Shown: positions 44,177-51,690 of the stretch, one piece after another
Position numbering within the stretch: the stretch's first letter is position 1
Layout of the letters: each line of letters opens with the position of its first letter
Assembly (NCBI GenBank): GCA_039980455.1
Contig: JBDXCG010000003.1
Location: 1,054,001 to 1,118,000 of the forward strand
Origin: CALINF01 sp039980455
Lineage (GTDB): Bacteria > Pseudomonadota > Gammaproteobacteria > Pseudomonadales > Halieaceae
DNA length: 64,000 bases
Direction: 5' to 3'
Position numbers and translations under genes: made by a program
The notes under the pieces: generated by a model
Told to the model about the DNA's origin: nothing
Databases searched by the model: none
What the model saw: only the letters and a program-made list of their open reading frames with translations

Positions 44177-44305
44177 CGACCGACTAAAGTATAAGTAGCG
44201 AACAGCGCACTGCAGCCGACAGTTGGTTTTAATCGTTGCTGAATCTCCGCTTTTGGCGACATAGCAGGCCCTCGAAATGGCCAATTTTTCGCTTCATTGA
44301 TGTCT

Positions 44306-44395
44306 CCCTTGAGGTGAAAGCTGACATTAGCCGCCCAAGGCTTAATCAGGCTCTCTGCCAGCCGCTTTGGCCTAATAGAGTACTCAACTCTACTT
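44306..44395 (+). repeat. Array repeat, copy 14
   Basis: CCCTTGAGGTGAAAGCTGAC, centre CGCCCAAGGCTTAATCAGGC, CCAGCCGCTTTGGCCTAATA. The right end is drifted. A second, more eroded copy may lie just before it at 44236-44300 (CTCCGCTTTTGGCGACATAG, CCTCGAAATGGCC). Confidence 0.85.
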
Positions 44396-44397
44396 GA

Positions 44398-44886
44398 TCA
44401 AACGCCCCACTTTTCAAGGTGTACTTCGATTAGTTCAATCAAGGTGCCATCGGGATCACGGCAGATGGCAACGTCCGCCAAGCCCCCAACGCCCTTTGTC
44501 GGCTCTGACAAGAACTCTACCCCGGCCTCTGTTAGCGATGCGTGGTCTCTTACAAGACTTTGTGTAGCGAGACAAAAGCGAACTATTCCTAGGTCATCGT
44601 TGGCACCCGCACCTTGTGGAGCACCTTTTGAAAACTCGGTTAAGTCTATTTTGGGAAAGCCATCATCAAGTTGCATTATGCAGGCGCGAGCAGAAGTGCC
44701 CGCTGGTATATCCAATGCCGCCCTCTGCTGGGCAGGGATCTCAAAACTATCGTCTTTCTCAATACCCAGGTAAGGGATCCCAGGGATCAGCAGGGTGAAT
44801 CCAAGTTTTTCATAGAAAGCGATAGAAGTGTCGAGATCACTTACATTTATGTTGATATGCCCCCAACTTAGGTTAGGTATTGTCAT
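44398..44886 (-). CDS. VOC-family (glyoxalase-like) protein
   Basis: Protein of 162 aa from MTIPNLSWGHININVSDLD, a single vicinal-oxygen-chelate module pair: SDLDTSIAFYEKLGFTLL in the first half and GVEFLSEPTKGVGGLADVAICRDPDGTLIELIEV in the second, with the typical DPDG-x-LIEL ending. Such proteins bind a divalent metal and act as lyases, dioxygenases or resistance proteins. It lies reversed in the array. Substrate unknown. Confidence 0.85.
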   Translation of the reverse strand: MTIPNLSWGHININVSDLDTSIAFYEKLGFTLLIPGIPYLGIEKDDSFEIPAQQRAALDIPAGTSARACIMQLDDGFPKIDLTEFSKGAPQGAGANDDLGIVRFCLATQSLVRDHASLTEAGVEFLSEPTKGVGGLADVAICRDPDGTLIELIEVHLEKWGV

Positions 44887-44958
44887 TTGAAAGCCCACCC
44901 AATGCCTGATCTGATATTTGAATACAATTCGGGTTGTTCATCCTAGGAGCATACCTGA

Positions 44959-45207
44959 TTGCGAATATTTCGGCTCAGGCACAACTTCTCGCAACTCACC
45001 CAGAAAATGGCAATTTGTGAAATTGGTCTAGCCGAATGTGGCATAGCAGTGATCATGTTGATCGCCGGGTTCATTGGTCTCGCCGAAAACTTCTTTGAGT
45101 TGTGGAGATCAGCCGACATTGGCGGCTCGGTGCTAAGCGGCGCCTATCGATATGGTGGCGTCATGGTACTTCTAGGAATCCTGATAGGCGCGACTGACGA
45201 ATACTGA
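44959..45207 (+). CDS. Possible small membrane protein
   Basis: Open frame of 82 codons from TTG 44959 (TAGGAG eight bases upstream), or 66 codons from ATG 45007. Two hydrophobic segments (CGIAVIMLIAGFIGLAENFF and YRYGGVMVLLGILIGA) suggest a two-helix membrane protein. No family is recognised, and it is not preceded by a clear repeat copy. It could be a chance frame. Confidence 0.4.
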   Translation: MRIFRLRHNFSQLTQKMAICEIGLAECGIAVIMLIAGFIGLAENFFELWRSADIGGSVLSGAYRYGGVMVLLGILIGATDEY

Positions 45208-45330
45208 GAGCCAGGTAGCAAGCTGATCTGGGACTTAGGAAATCTTACGACGCTACAATCCAGAGTTTTAGCTATCAAAGTATGAAAAGAGCTCTGGCGA
45301 GGCTACCTACTTTTCGATCGCGGAAATATC

Positions 45331-46059
45331 TTAAAGACGTGCGTCGATAGCGCCTTCAAGCAGTCTCAGGATTTCATCTACTGCATTAATGACTGAGCCA
45401 ATATCCCGCAGGGCGATCTGTTGCAGTTTGTATCGATCGAGCACGTTGTTAACTAGCTCTTCGTCAACTATCAACGGTGCTCTAGGTTGAGGTTGTGCTA
45501 TGTGTGCCGGCAAACCCACTTTAGTCTCTGGGTAAACGGCGAGATACGGCCCGATATTTACCCTAGACTTCAGGAAGGGTATCCAGCGGAGCGATAGGCC
45601 TTCTTGCAGGAATACATCTTCTTCCTGAAGCTCCTCAACCAAACCGGACCAGGACAGAAGTAGATCGGCCAGCGCTTCATTATCCGCCAGATTAGAACCG
45701 TCGCTGCTCAAAAAAGCAGCTGCTGCACCCATACCGGGATTGAACGTGCGGGAGGTCAGAAACACCAAAGCGACCATGCGATCGTACTCAGGAGTGGTCG
45801 GAACCTGTGAGCCTTCGGGAATGCTCATGAGGGCGACGCACGCAGCACTTGTTTCGCGATGCTCGGCTTCGACCATCAGGACCGCCGACTGAATGTCGGT
45901 AAAATCGGCCTGGAGGCGCTGGAGGAGAAGTTGCTCGGCATGACTGTCACTACGATTGTCCCACCATGCATCAATTGCAAAGGCCAGTAGAATACTCAGC
46001 ACAATCGCTACGGCCTCGGCTAGCAGGCGTTTCCACGGTAGTGTCTGGGATGTAGTCAT
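45331..46059 (-). CDS. DUF6090-like membrane-anchored protein, family C
   Basis: Protein of 242 aa with an N-terminal helix and hallmark WKRLLAEAVAIVLSILLAFAIDAWWDNRSD, then a long helical cytosolic or periplasmic domain (LLLQRLQADFTDIQSAV, ending in LRDIGSVINAVDEILRLLEGAI). It has the layout of DUF6090-type proteins, abundant in marine bacteria and of unknown function. The start at 46059 (MTTSQTLPW) is chosen over 46086 by the position of the helix. It lies reversed within the array. The 47149 gene is a more distant relative. Confidence 0.7.
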   Translation of the reverse strand: MTTSQTLPWKRLLAEAVAIVLSILLAFAIDAWWDNRSDSHAEQLLLQRLQADFTDIQSAVLMVEAEHRETSAACVALMSIPEGSQVPTTPEYDRMVALVFLTSRTFNPGMGAAAAFLSSDGSNLADNEALADLLLSWSGLVEELQEEDVFLQEGLSLRWIPFLKSRVNIGPYLAVYPETKVGLPAHIAQPQPRAPLIVDEELVNNVLDRYKLQQIALRDIGSVINAVDEILRLLEGAIDARL

Positions 46060-46179
46060 TGTTGAATTATACGCGTCGACATTCATAAGCCTAGAGCATT
46101 GTGCGGGAAAGTGTCGTCGCCCCGACGCTCGCATAGCCATCCCAGCGGACGGAAGGCACGCCGCAGGCACCCTATTACA

Positions 46180-46212
46180 TACGTCTTCGCCTAGTAGCTA
46201 ACTTGGGATCGA
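46180..46212 (+). repeat. Array repeat, copy 15 (right half)
   Basis: ACGTCTTCGCCTAGTAGCTA then ACTTGGGATCG matches the middle-right part; the left part is missing or overlaps the start region of the reversed gene. A short ORF starts 28 nt downstream. Confidence 0.6.
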
Positions 46213-46239
46213 TTCGACCACTCACTGCGAAGAACTCTA

Positions 46240-46344
46240 ATGTCAACACACACGATGGGTTGGTGGGACGCACAGAAGTTCGGATTTACTCCTGAATTCG
46301 TAATTTACCTAAACGAACTGGTCAAAGCCGAGGTTACCGAGTGA
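46240..46344 (+). CDS. 34-aa ORF filling one repeat interval
   Basis: ATG to TGA frame encoding 34 residues (MSTHTMGWWDAQKFGFTPEF, then VIYLNELVKAEVTE). Its start lies 28 nt after repeat copy 15 and its stop 4 nt before copy 16, exactly the spacing seen for the long genes of the array, so a complete cassette would carry only this ORF. The aromatic, soluble composition does not match a family I know. It could also be the remnant of a deleted gene. No strong ribosome site is present. Confidence 0.45.
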   Translation: MSTHTMGWWDAQKFGFTPEFVIYLNELVKAEVTE

Positions 46345-46348
46345 CGGT

Positions 46349-46440
46349 ACTTACGGGATAGCGGACATTACCCGGCCAGGGCCAAGTCAGGCCCTATAAC
46401 GGCCGCTTTCGCCGAATAGCGGACAAAGGTCTACTCTTAC
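46349..46440 (+). repeat. Array repeat, copy 16
   Basis: TACTTACGGGATAGCGGACA, centre CCGGCCAGGGCCAAGTCAGG, AACGGCCGCTTTCGCCGAAT AGCGGACAAAGG, ending TACTCT (46432-46437). The next ATG is at 46473. Confidence 0.92.
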
Positions 46441-46472
46441 AATAGAGATGCGCCACAGGGATGGAGATTGGC

Positions 46473-46973
46473 ATGAATTGGGAAATAGTTGCTTCAACGG
46501 GAGAATGGGCAGGCGCTATAGCTGTTGTGGCATCACTCCTTTACCTCACCAGGCAGATTCATATCTCCAACCTACAATCTCAGGCCGCGGCTAGGTACTC
46601 ATACCTCGATGCTTACGGCATGGCGAATGCAACGATAGCCACCAGTAAAGAGTCCGCCTCTGTATTTGAGAGAGGCTTAGAGGGAGGCGAACTGGTTGAG
46701 GGTGAGAGATTACAATTCATCGTCATGCTCGGTCAGCTCCTGAACACCTGGGGGGTCATGTATGACCTCCACCAAGAGGGTCAATTGCCTGAAAGCCAGT
46801 GGTTCGTCGTGCGCACCGACATCAAAGCCTCTTTCTCCACCGAGGGAGGCAAACGATTCTGGGAAAAAATTGGCAGACTAAATGTGTCGCCGGAGTTTGC
46901 AAAGTGGGTTGAAGAACTACTCAAGAATACCGAACCCACCTACTCAATGCTGGAAGACAAGGCCAATCATTAA
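46473..46973 (+). CDS. Anchored helical protein, family B
   Basis: Second family B paralogue (166 aa from MNWEIVASTGEWAGAIAVVA). The N-terminal helix GAIAVVASLLYLTRQIHISN matches the 49667 gene (GAVGVIATLVYLARQIRQNN), and starts align at MNW; GGAG precedes this ATG, so it is preferred to 46461. The remainder is helical (GERLQFIVMLGQLLNTWGVMYDLHQEG). Function unknown. Confidence 0.78.
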   Translation: MNWEIVASTGEWAGAIAVVASLLYLTRQIHISNLQSQAAARYSYLDAYGMANATIATSKESASVFERGLEGGELVEGERLQFIVMLGQLLNTWGVMYDLHQEGQLPESQWFVVRTDIKASFSTEGGKRFWEKIGRLNVSPEFAKWVEELLKNTEPTYSMLEDKANH

Positions 46974-47001
46974 CCACCATGAATGTACCTTGAGCTAGGC
47001 G

Positions 47002-47060
47002 GTCCGCTATGAGGTGAAAGACGACATAAAGCTGCCCTAGTTAGCGAATCTAACCTCACT
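47002..47060 (+). repeat. Array repeat, copy 17 (left arm only)
   Basis: CCGCTATGAGGTGAAAGACG ACAT followed by unrelated sequence. The middle and right arms and the promoter-like end are absent, and the next gene (47149) lacks the usual spacing. Confidence 0.65.
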
Positions 47061-47148
47061 GGAAACAAAGCAAAAGTTTGGGCGGTATTGCAATCCCCCA
47101 AAGGGCAAAAGATACTTCGTTCGACTTATTGGATAGCGAAACTTACGC

Positions 47149-47871
47149 ATGAGCAATCGCGGAAAAATTATCGGCGAGTTTTTGTTAATCGTTATTGGCG
47201 TGTTAACCGCCCTAATGCTCGAAGCATTTATGAGTGAGCGCCACGACAAAACTCTCGAAGCACAGTACCTATCGCGGTTAGAGAGCGATATCACCAAAGA
47301 TAAACTAGCTTTTACTTATCGTATCGAGTTTTTTTCTTCTGTTCAGGCCTTTTCTCAAGATTTTCTGGATTGGCTACATTCTGATTCAGTAATGGATGAG
47401 CACGTTCTCTTGGCAGCTTTTTATGCAGCTGAGGTGTGGCCATATGAATTGACAAACAGCACCTATCAAGATCTACAGAGTACAGGGAATTTACGGCTTA
47501 TCGACAAGCTAGCTCTTCGCGCGAACCTGATCCAGTACTACAACAGAGCTGACGCAGGTGAAGACTATTGGAATCCAGCCGCGGAGTATCGAAAGTCTAT
47601 TCGCGGGTTGATCCCTACCAAAATACAGGAGCAAATTCGAGATAGGTGCCCCACTACCGATAGACAGGACCTTATACCGACCGGCTTCCCTCCGTGCGAT
47701 CTACAAGAGGTTGATTTAGGCCGAATGGCTATTCTTTTTGAACCACTGCGCAAGGACCCCGATTTTCTCAAGACCCTTACATTACGACACTCGGAACTTG
47801 GGGTATCAGTAAGACTATTTGAACAACAGGTCGCATTCGCTGATGAAATTCTGGCTCGCTTAGACGAATAG
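47149..47871 (+). CDS. DUF6090-like membrane-anchored protein, family C
   Basis: Protein of 240 aa with an N-terminal helix (IIGEFLLIVIGVLTALMLEAFM) and an Arg/Asp/Glu-rich helical domain (LSRLESDITKDKLAFTYRIEFF, NSTYQDLQSTGNLRLIDKLALR). The helix-then-YLSRLESDI layout is shared with DUF6090-type proteins and with the reversed gene at 45331. It is bounded on the right by repeat copy 18, which begins nine bases after the stop. No function known. Confidence 0.72.
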   Translation: MSNRGKIIGEFLLIVIGVLTALMLEAFMSERHDKTLEAQYLSRLESDITKDKLAFTYRIEFFSSVQAFSQDFLDWLHSDSVMDEHVLLAAFYAAEVWPYELTNSTYQDLQSTGNLRLIDKLALRANLIQYYNRADAGEDYWNPAAEYRKSIRGLIPTKIQEQIRDRCPTTDRQDLIPTGFPPCDLQEVDLGRMAILFEPLRKDPDFLKTLTLRHSELGVSVRLFEQQVAFADEILARLDE

Positions 47872-47879
47872 GACAGAGG

Positions 47880-47973
47880 CTGCTTGAGGTGATAGCGGAC
47901 ATTAGCTTCCTTAGGCCGAATCGGACTCCCTCACGTCCGTTTTCGCCTATTTGCGGACATTGCCCTATCCTTG
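47880..47973 (+). repeat. Array repeat, copy 18
   Basis: CTGCTTGAGGTGATAGCGGA, centre TTAGGCCGAATCGG, CACGTCCGTTTTCGCCTATT TGCGGACATTGCC, ending TATCCT (47966-47971). The next ATG is 32 nt further. Confidence 0.94.
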
Positions 47974-48003
47974 CTAAACATCTAAGTGACGAGGGTTTCG
48001 ATA

Positions 48004-48372
48004 ATGACCGAGCATGATTTCTACAGCCTTGGCTATGCCAGTATGCAGACGCTACAGACCGAAGAAGCCACGTTCCTGACGCTGTTATTTGGGTATCTGC
48101 TAGCCGCCCACTTTATGGCGAGGCAGGTTTCAAGAATTCAGTTGGTTATATTCAATTCGATCTATGTATTTCTTATGACGGGTCTATGCTTCAACTTATG
48201 GCTTCATTGGAGCGCAACCTTGTATTGGTTTAGTGAGCCGGGTGCGCCTACACCCTTTGATGGCGGCACGAACCCAGAGATTCATATGACGGTGCAAGTG
48301 TTAATGCACGCCGCTATGTTTCTTGGTTCTCTGTATTTCATGTGGACTGTCCGACGCGGCAAGGCTGATTGA
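48004..48372 (+). CDS. Small multi-helix membrane protein, family A
   Basis: Fourth family A paralogue (122 aa from MTEHDFYSLGYASMQTLQTE). LLFGYLLAAHFMARQVSRIQLVIFN matches the family's GY-x-VA / basic loop / Q-x-x-x-x-N centre, and it ends LYFMWTVRRGKAD. The ATG at 48004 has GAGGG upstream. More divergent than the 37450/49164 pair. Function unknown. Confidence 0.78.
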   Translation: MTEHDFYSLGYASMQTLQTEEATFLTLLFGYLLAAHFMARQVSRIQLVIFNSIYVFLMTGLCFNLWLHWSATLYWFSEPGAPTPFDGGTNPEIHMTVQVLMHAAMFLGSLYFMWTVRRGKAD

Positions 48373-48412
48373 CCGCTTTGAGGTCAAAGCAGCCGCTTTC
48401 ACTCGCCTGTCT
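48373..48412 (+). repeat. Array repeat, copy 19 (shortened)
   Basis: CCGCTTTGAGGTCAAAGCAG CCGCTTTCACTCGCC: left and middle arms joined without the usual centre. It starts right after the family A stop and overlaps the last codons of the reversed family B gene by 14 bases. Confidence 0.6.
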
Positions 48413-48911
48413 CGCCTTTTACGATCTGTTCTTCGATAAACGAGTTAAATTTTTCATCGAACTCATAGTGTTTACTGATATGACGCCAAGCCTGCACTAT
48501 ACCGGGTTGCGAAAAGTATAGTTCAATCAGCGTTCTCACCCGAACGAACTGTATCTCGTCAGTAACACCAGCTTGTGCCTGATGCCAGTGTTCATGAAAA
48601 TTGCCAAAGCCGTCATACATCATCAATTCAAACTTGAGCTTGTCGCCTTTTTCAAGCTGGTGGAAAGATTCTCGGCCTCGAGTCCAAACATCCAGAGCCG
48701 AGTCATTTTGATAAAGCACTTTGAGGTAATCAGATGTCTTTTTGTTGATAGCCTGATTACTGGCTACTTTATTAGCGATATTGTTCTGACGAACCTGCAA
48801 AGAAAGATAGATTAGGGTGATAAGCACCGCGATGGCTCCAAAAAACTCGCCATAGTTGCCCAGTAGTTGTGCCGTATTTGGATCAAGAAACATTGGTGTA
48901 GTATCTGCCAT
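48399..48911 (-). CDS. Anchored helical protein, family B (reversed)
   Basis: Third family B paralogue (170 aa). FFGAIAVLITLIYLSLQVRQNNIANK forms the N-terminal helix and basic exit, followed by a helical domain (KFELMMYDGFGNFHEHWHQAQAG, WRHISKHYEFDEKFNSFIEEQI). GGGAGGG precedes the ATG. It is the only family B member on the minus strand, whereas flanking repeats keep the common direction. Function unknown. Confidence 0.77.
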   Translation of the reverse strand: MADTTPMFLDPNTAQLLGNYGEFFGAIAVLITLIYLSLQVRQNNIANKVASNQAINKKTSDYLKVLYQNDSALDVWTRGRESFHQLEKGDKLKFELMMYDGFGNFHEHWHQAQAGVTDEIQFVRVRTLIELYFSQPGIVQAWRHISKHYEFDEKFNSFIEEQIVKGETGE

Positions 48912-49040
48912 ATCGTTGCCCTCCCGCGATAGCGTTTATATCGTATCCTACAATCTTGGCCCCAGTCGCCCTACTTTCTGCTCGCTTCTCACTATGGAAT
49001 CTAGTCCAGTGATCGCACGCAGAAAAGACAGATGTAGGCG

Positions 49041-49135
49041 TCGCTTTGATCTAAAAGCGGGAACTACCTCTCTAAGCTCGAATCAAGCGCTCTAAGGTCC
49101 TCTTTCGCCTAAACGCGGACATCAGGTTACTCTTG
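49041..49135 (+). repeat. Array repeat, copy 20
   Basis: TCGCTTTGATCTAAAAGCGG, centre TCTAAGCTCGAATCAAGC, AAGGTCCTCTTTCGCCTAAA CGCGGACATCAGG, ending TACTCT (49128-49133). The next ATG is 30 nt further. Confidence 0.9.
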
Positions 49136-49163
49136 TTAGCACACCAACAACAGGAATAGAAAT

Positions 49164-49535
49164 ATGACAGCAGAAGGAATACTGGAAGTTGCTTTTGTCA
49201 CCTGGGGAGTCGTGGCAACTATGATGGGGCTTTTGATTTCAGTGATGAGCGGTTATCTGGTGGTAGCGTTTGTGGCTGGAGAGCGTATGAATAGGTCGCA
49301 GGTGACCCTCGTTAATATTTTCTACGGATTCATCGCAGGATTTCTTACTTGGGCATTACATGAGATGTCTCATAGGGCAGCGACAATGGAAACAGCTGGC
49401 TATAAGATAGCCTCAGGCGAGGTCGCCAATCTCACCTCAAGGGATGATCTTGCGATACTACTCGTCATAGCTTTCGGCCTGGCTGTAATTGGCAGTTACA
49501 AATTCATGTGGGATATCAGGCACCCCAAAGAGTGA
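49164..49535 (+). CDS. Small multi-helix membrane protein, family A
   Basis: Fifth family A paralogue (123 aa), closest to the 37450 copy: GILEVAFVTWGVVATMMGLL, SGYLVVAFVAGERMNRSQVTLVN, and the C-terminal SYKFMWDIRHPKE are shared nearly word for word at the ends while the middle differs. CAGGAATAGAAAT precedes the ATG. Function unknown. Confidence 0.8.
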   Translation: MTAEGILEVAFVTWGVVATMMGLLISVMSGYLVVAFVAGERMNRSQVTLVNIFYGFIAGFLTWALHEMSHRAATMETAGYKIASGEVANLTSRDDLAILLVIAFGLAVIGSYKFMWDIRHPKE

Positions 49536-49537
49536 CT

Positions 49538-49633
49538 CTCCTTTGAGGAGAAAGCGGACCCTACCCCATTGAGGGCGACTCAGTCCCTCTAACGTCCGCT
49601 TTCGCCTAGAAGCGGCCTTCCCGTCTATACTTC
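49538..49633 (+). repeat. Array repeat, copy 21
   Basis: CTCCTTTGAGGAGAAAGCGG, centre TTGAGGGCGACTCAGTCCC, CTAACGTCCGCTTTCGCCTA GAAGCGGCC, ending TATACT (49626-49631). It starts two bases after the preceding stop. Confidence 0.93.
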
Positions 49634-49666
49634 TCTTCGCCTTAATGCTAACTGGAGAAAACCATA

Positions 49667-50197
49667 ATGAACTGGGATGCACTTGGTGCAATCGCTGAGA
49701 CCCTAGGCGCCGTGGGTGTCATCGCCACATTGGTGTACTTGGCTCGACAGATCAGACAGAACAACAACCAACTTAGAGGGTCGGCTACCACTGCCATTTA
49801 TGAGTATCAGCGTTCCCTTACGGAAATGCTAAGTGGGGACCCCGAACTATACAAAGTGGCACTTCGAGGAAACGAAGATTGGAACGACCTCGATTCCTTT
49901 GAGCAGCAGCGCTTCACTATCTGGTGTTTACATGAAACTTCCATGTGGGAAATGTGCCATCGACTGCTTAAGCAGGGTGCTCTTGACGAGGAACTGTATC
50001 GCGCTAAAGAAAGTTATTGGCTTCAATTGCACAGCTCCCCTGGTCGCCGAGAGTGGTTGAATAACCACGCGGTAATGCTAAGCGAAGAGTTCTATAAGGA
50101 AATATCTGTAAAACTTGCTTGTATTCCAGTTCGTCGATTAGGCGAAGCCATTCCAATTTTTGATTCTAGCGAACACGGTGCGGGCCTTCAGGAGTAG
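49667..50197 (+). CDS. Anchored helical protein, family B
   Basis: Fourth family B paralogue (176 aa): MNWDALGAIAETLGAVGVIA, helix ending ATLVYLARQIRQNNNQLRGS, then a helical domain (FTIWCLHETSMWEMCHRLLKQGALDEELYRAKESYW, REWLNNHAVMLSEEFYKEI). TGGAGA precedes the ATG. Best matched to the 46473 gene. Function unknown. Confidence 0.78.
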   Translation: MNWDALGAIAETLGAVGVIATLVYLARQIRQNNNQLRGSATTAIYEYQRSLTEMLSGDPELYKVALRGNEDWNDLDSFEQQRFTIWCLHETSMWEMCHRLLKQGALDEELYRAKESYWLQLHSSPGRREWLNNHAVMLSEEFYKEISVKLACIPVRRLGEAIPIFDSSEHGAGLQE

Positions 50198-50221
50198 CAG
50201 TCGGTTCTCTTTGCGTTAAAT

Positions 50222-50315
50222 TCTGCAATGAGGTGATAGCGGACATTATCTCCACTAGGGTCGTTCAGCCCCTCTAACGTCCGCTTTCGCCTACAAGCGG
50301 CAGGCGGGATATGAT
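50222..50315 (+). repeat. Array repeat, copy 22
   Basis: TCTGCAATGAGGTGATAGCG GACATTA, drifted centre, CTCTAACGTCCGCTTTCGCC TACAAGCGGCAGG, ending TATGAT (50310-50315). Confidence 0.93.
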
Positions 50316-50386
50316 GTCCTAGGGGGCTGCTCACAAATACATCCCCGGTTTTTCTGAGCTGTTAAATAGCAATAGGAGTTTAGGTA

Positions 50387-50947
50387 GTGACGGATTTCGA
50401 GTTTCTTTCTGTACTTATTTCTATCGTGATTGGCTTCGGTCTCACCCATCTTCTCTCTGGCTTGGGAAGAGCATTCCACTTTCGCCACATAAACAAGATC
50501 GACGCGGTCCACATCGCATGGACCATCACAATATTCTTTGTTCTCGTACTCAATTGGTGGGTATTTCTACTATGGCGAGAAACAGGAATATGGACGTTTT
50601 CTATGTTTTTCACGATAGTGTTGTGGACTACCAGTATGTATGTTCTGGCACTTGCCCTCTATCCGCCCCACCTACCTGAAAATGTAAACTATCGAGAGCT
50701 GTTTGAATCAAATAGAAGCTGGTTTCTCTCAACATTTGTTGTTATGTGCCTGCTCGACATTCTCGTTACATCCATGCGAGAAAATGGAATCCCCGAGCTC
50801 TTCTATATAGCATTTGTAGGTCACTTTGCATTTATTGGCGCGGTAGGAGTTGTGTTCCGAAACCGAGGCTATGATTTGATAGCTGCCTGGTACATCGTTA
50901 TAACAATGGCGCTATGGAGTTTTGGCGTGCGCGGTACGCTAGGATAA
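50387..50947 (+). CDS. Six-helix membrane protein, unknown
   Basis: Protein of 186 aa with about five or six transmembrane helices (FLSVLISIVIGFGLTHLLSGL, IAWTITIFFVLVLNWWVFLLW, FSMFFTIVLWTTSMYVLALAL, FLSTFVVMCLLDILV, FYIAFVGHFAFIGAVGVVF, IVITMALWSFGV). The GTG start has AGGAG nine bases upstream. No soluble domain; family not recognised. It is bounded by repeat copies 22 and 23. Confidence 0.68.
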   Translation: MTDFEFLSVLISIVIGFGLTHLLSGLGRAFHFRHINKIDAVHIAWTITIFFVLVLNWWVFLLWRETGIWTFSMFFTIVLWTTSMYVLALALYPPHLPENVNYRELFESNRSWFLSTFVVMCLLDILVTSMRENGIPELFYIAFVGHFAFIGAVGVVFRNRGYDLIAAWYIVITMALWSFGVRGTLG

Positions 50948-50987
50948 ATCTTCATAAACCAAGAGAAGCGGCATTACTACAGATGTC

Positions 50988-51060
50988 TGCTCTAAGGTGA
51001 TTGGGGACATTACCGCCAACCTCTAACGTCCGCTTTCGCCTATATTAGTCGCCAGTCCCA
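50988..51060 (+). repeat. Array repeat, copy 23 (short centre)
   Basis: GCTCTAAGGTGATTGGGGAC ATTACCGCC then CTCTAACGTCCGCTTTCGCC TATATTAGTCGCCAG; the centre between the arms is shortened by about 20 bases. Confidence 0.88.
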
Positions 51061-51121
51061 AAAACATAATTTGGCCATTTCAGAATGGCCTATACAGATT
51101 TTACTTGAACTAACGACATGC

Positions 51122-51505
51122 CTACTCACCGTAGGTAAATACATCGAGCTTGTGCCCATCGAGGTCCCGAAAGTACGCAGCGTAAAAGCCGTCTCCGCCC
51201 ACTGGTCGCAGACCAGGAGCGCCTTCATCCTCAGCACCAAGCTCAAGGGCCTTGGCATGTATCAGATTTACGTGATCTCGTGAGTCGACGCCAATTGCAG
51301 TCATTGTCCCATTGCCTATTGTGGCGCGCTCGCCATTTAGCGGCGTCATAACACAAAGCATCACAGCATCCATGTTTGCGCCCCAGCCATAGCCACGCTC
51401 CCCGAAATCCATTTGTCGTGTCAGGCCGATTTCCGCGAGAAGTGCGTCATAGAACGACGCTGCCCGCGACAGTTCGTTGGTGCCCAGAATTACGTACCCA
51501 ATCAT
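51122..51505 (-). CDS. VOC-family (glyoxalase-like) protein
   Basis: Protein of 127 aa with the VOC pattern: MIGYVILGTNELSRAASFYD, LTRQMDFGERGYGWG, and the C-terminal GFYAAYFRDLDGHKLDVFTY that contributes a metal ligand. It is a short single-unit member that would dimerise to build the active site. Reversed relative to the repeats. Not obviously a recent copy of the other VOC gene (44398). Substrate unknown. Confidence 0.87.
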   Translation of the reverse strand: MIGYVILGTNELSRAASFYDALLAEIGLTRQMDFGERGYGWGANMDAVMLCVMTPLNGERATIGNGTMTAIGVDSRDHVNLIHAKALELGAEDEGAPGLRPVGGDGFYAAYFRDLDGHKLDVFTYGE

Positions 51506-51600
51506 AAGTCCCTTCCTAGCGCGTTTTGAGGAGCATAGTCGATGTTAATCCGAGACTCAAAGCAAGCTGGTCTCAGCGAATATGCCCGATGACAATTATT

Positions 51601-51690
51601 CCGTTTTGAGGCGAAAACGGACACTATTTTCCAAGGCGAGTAAGACCCTACAATGGTTGCTTTCGCCTAACTCGAGACTTTTCAGATATG
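51601..51690 (+). repeat. Array repeat, copy 24
   Basis: CCGTTTTGAGGCGAAAACGG ACACTATT, drifted centre, TGGTTGCTTTCGCCTAACTC GAGAC, ending TATGAT at 51686, which overlaps the annotated start of the next gene. Confidence 0.85.
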
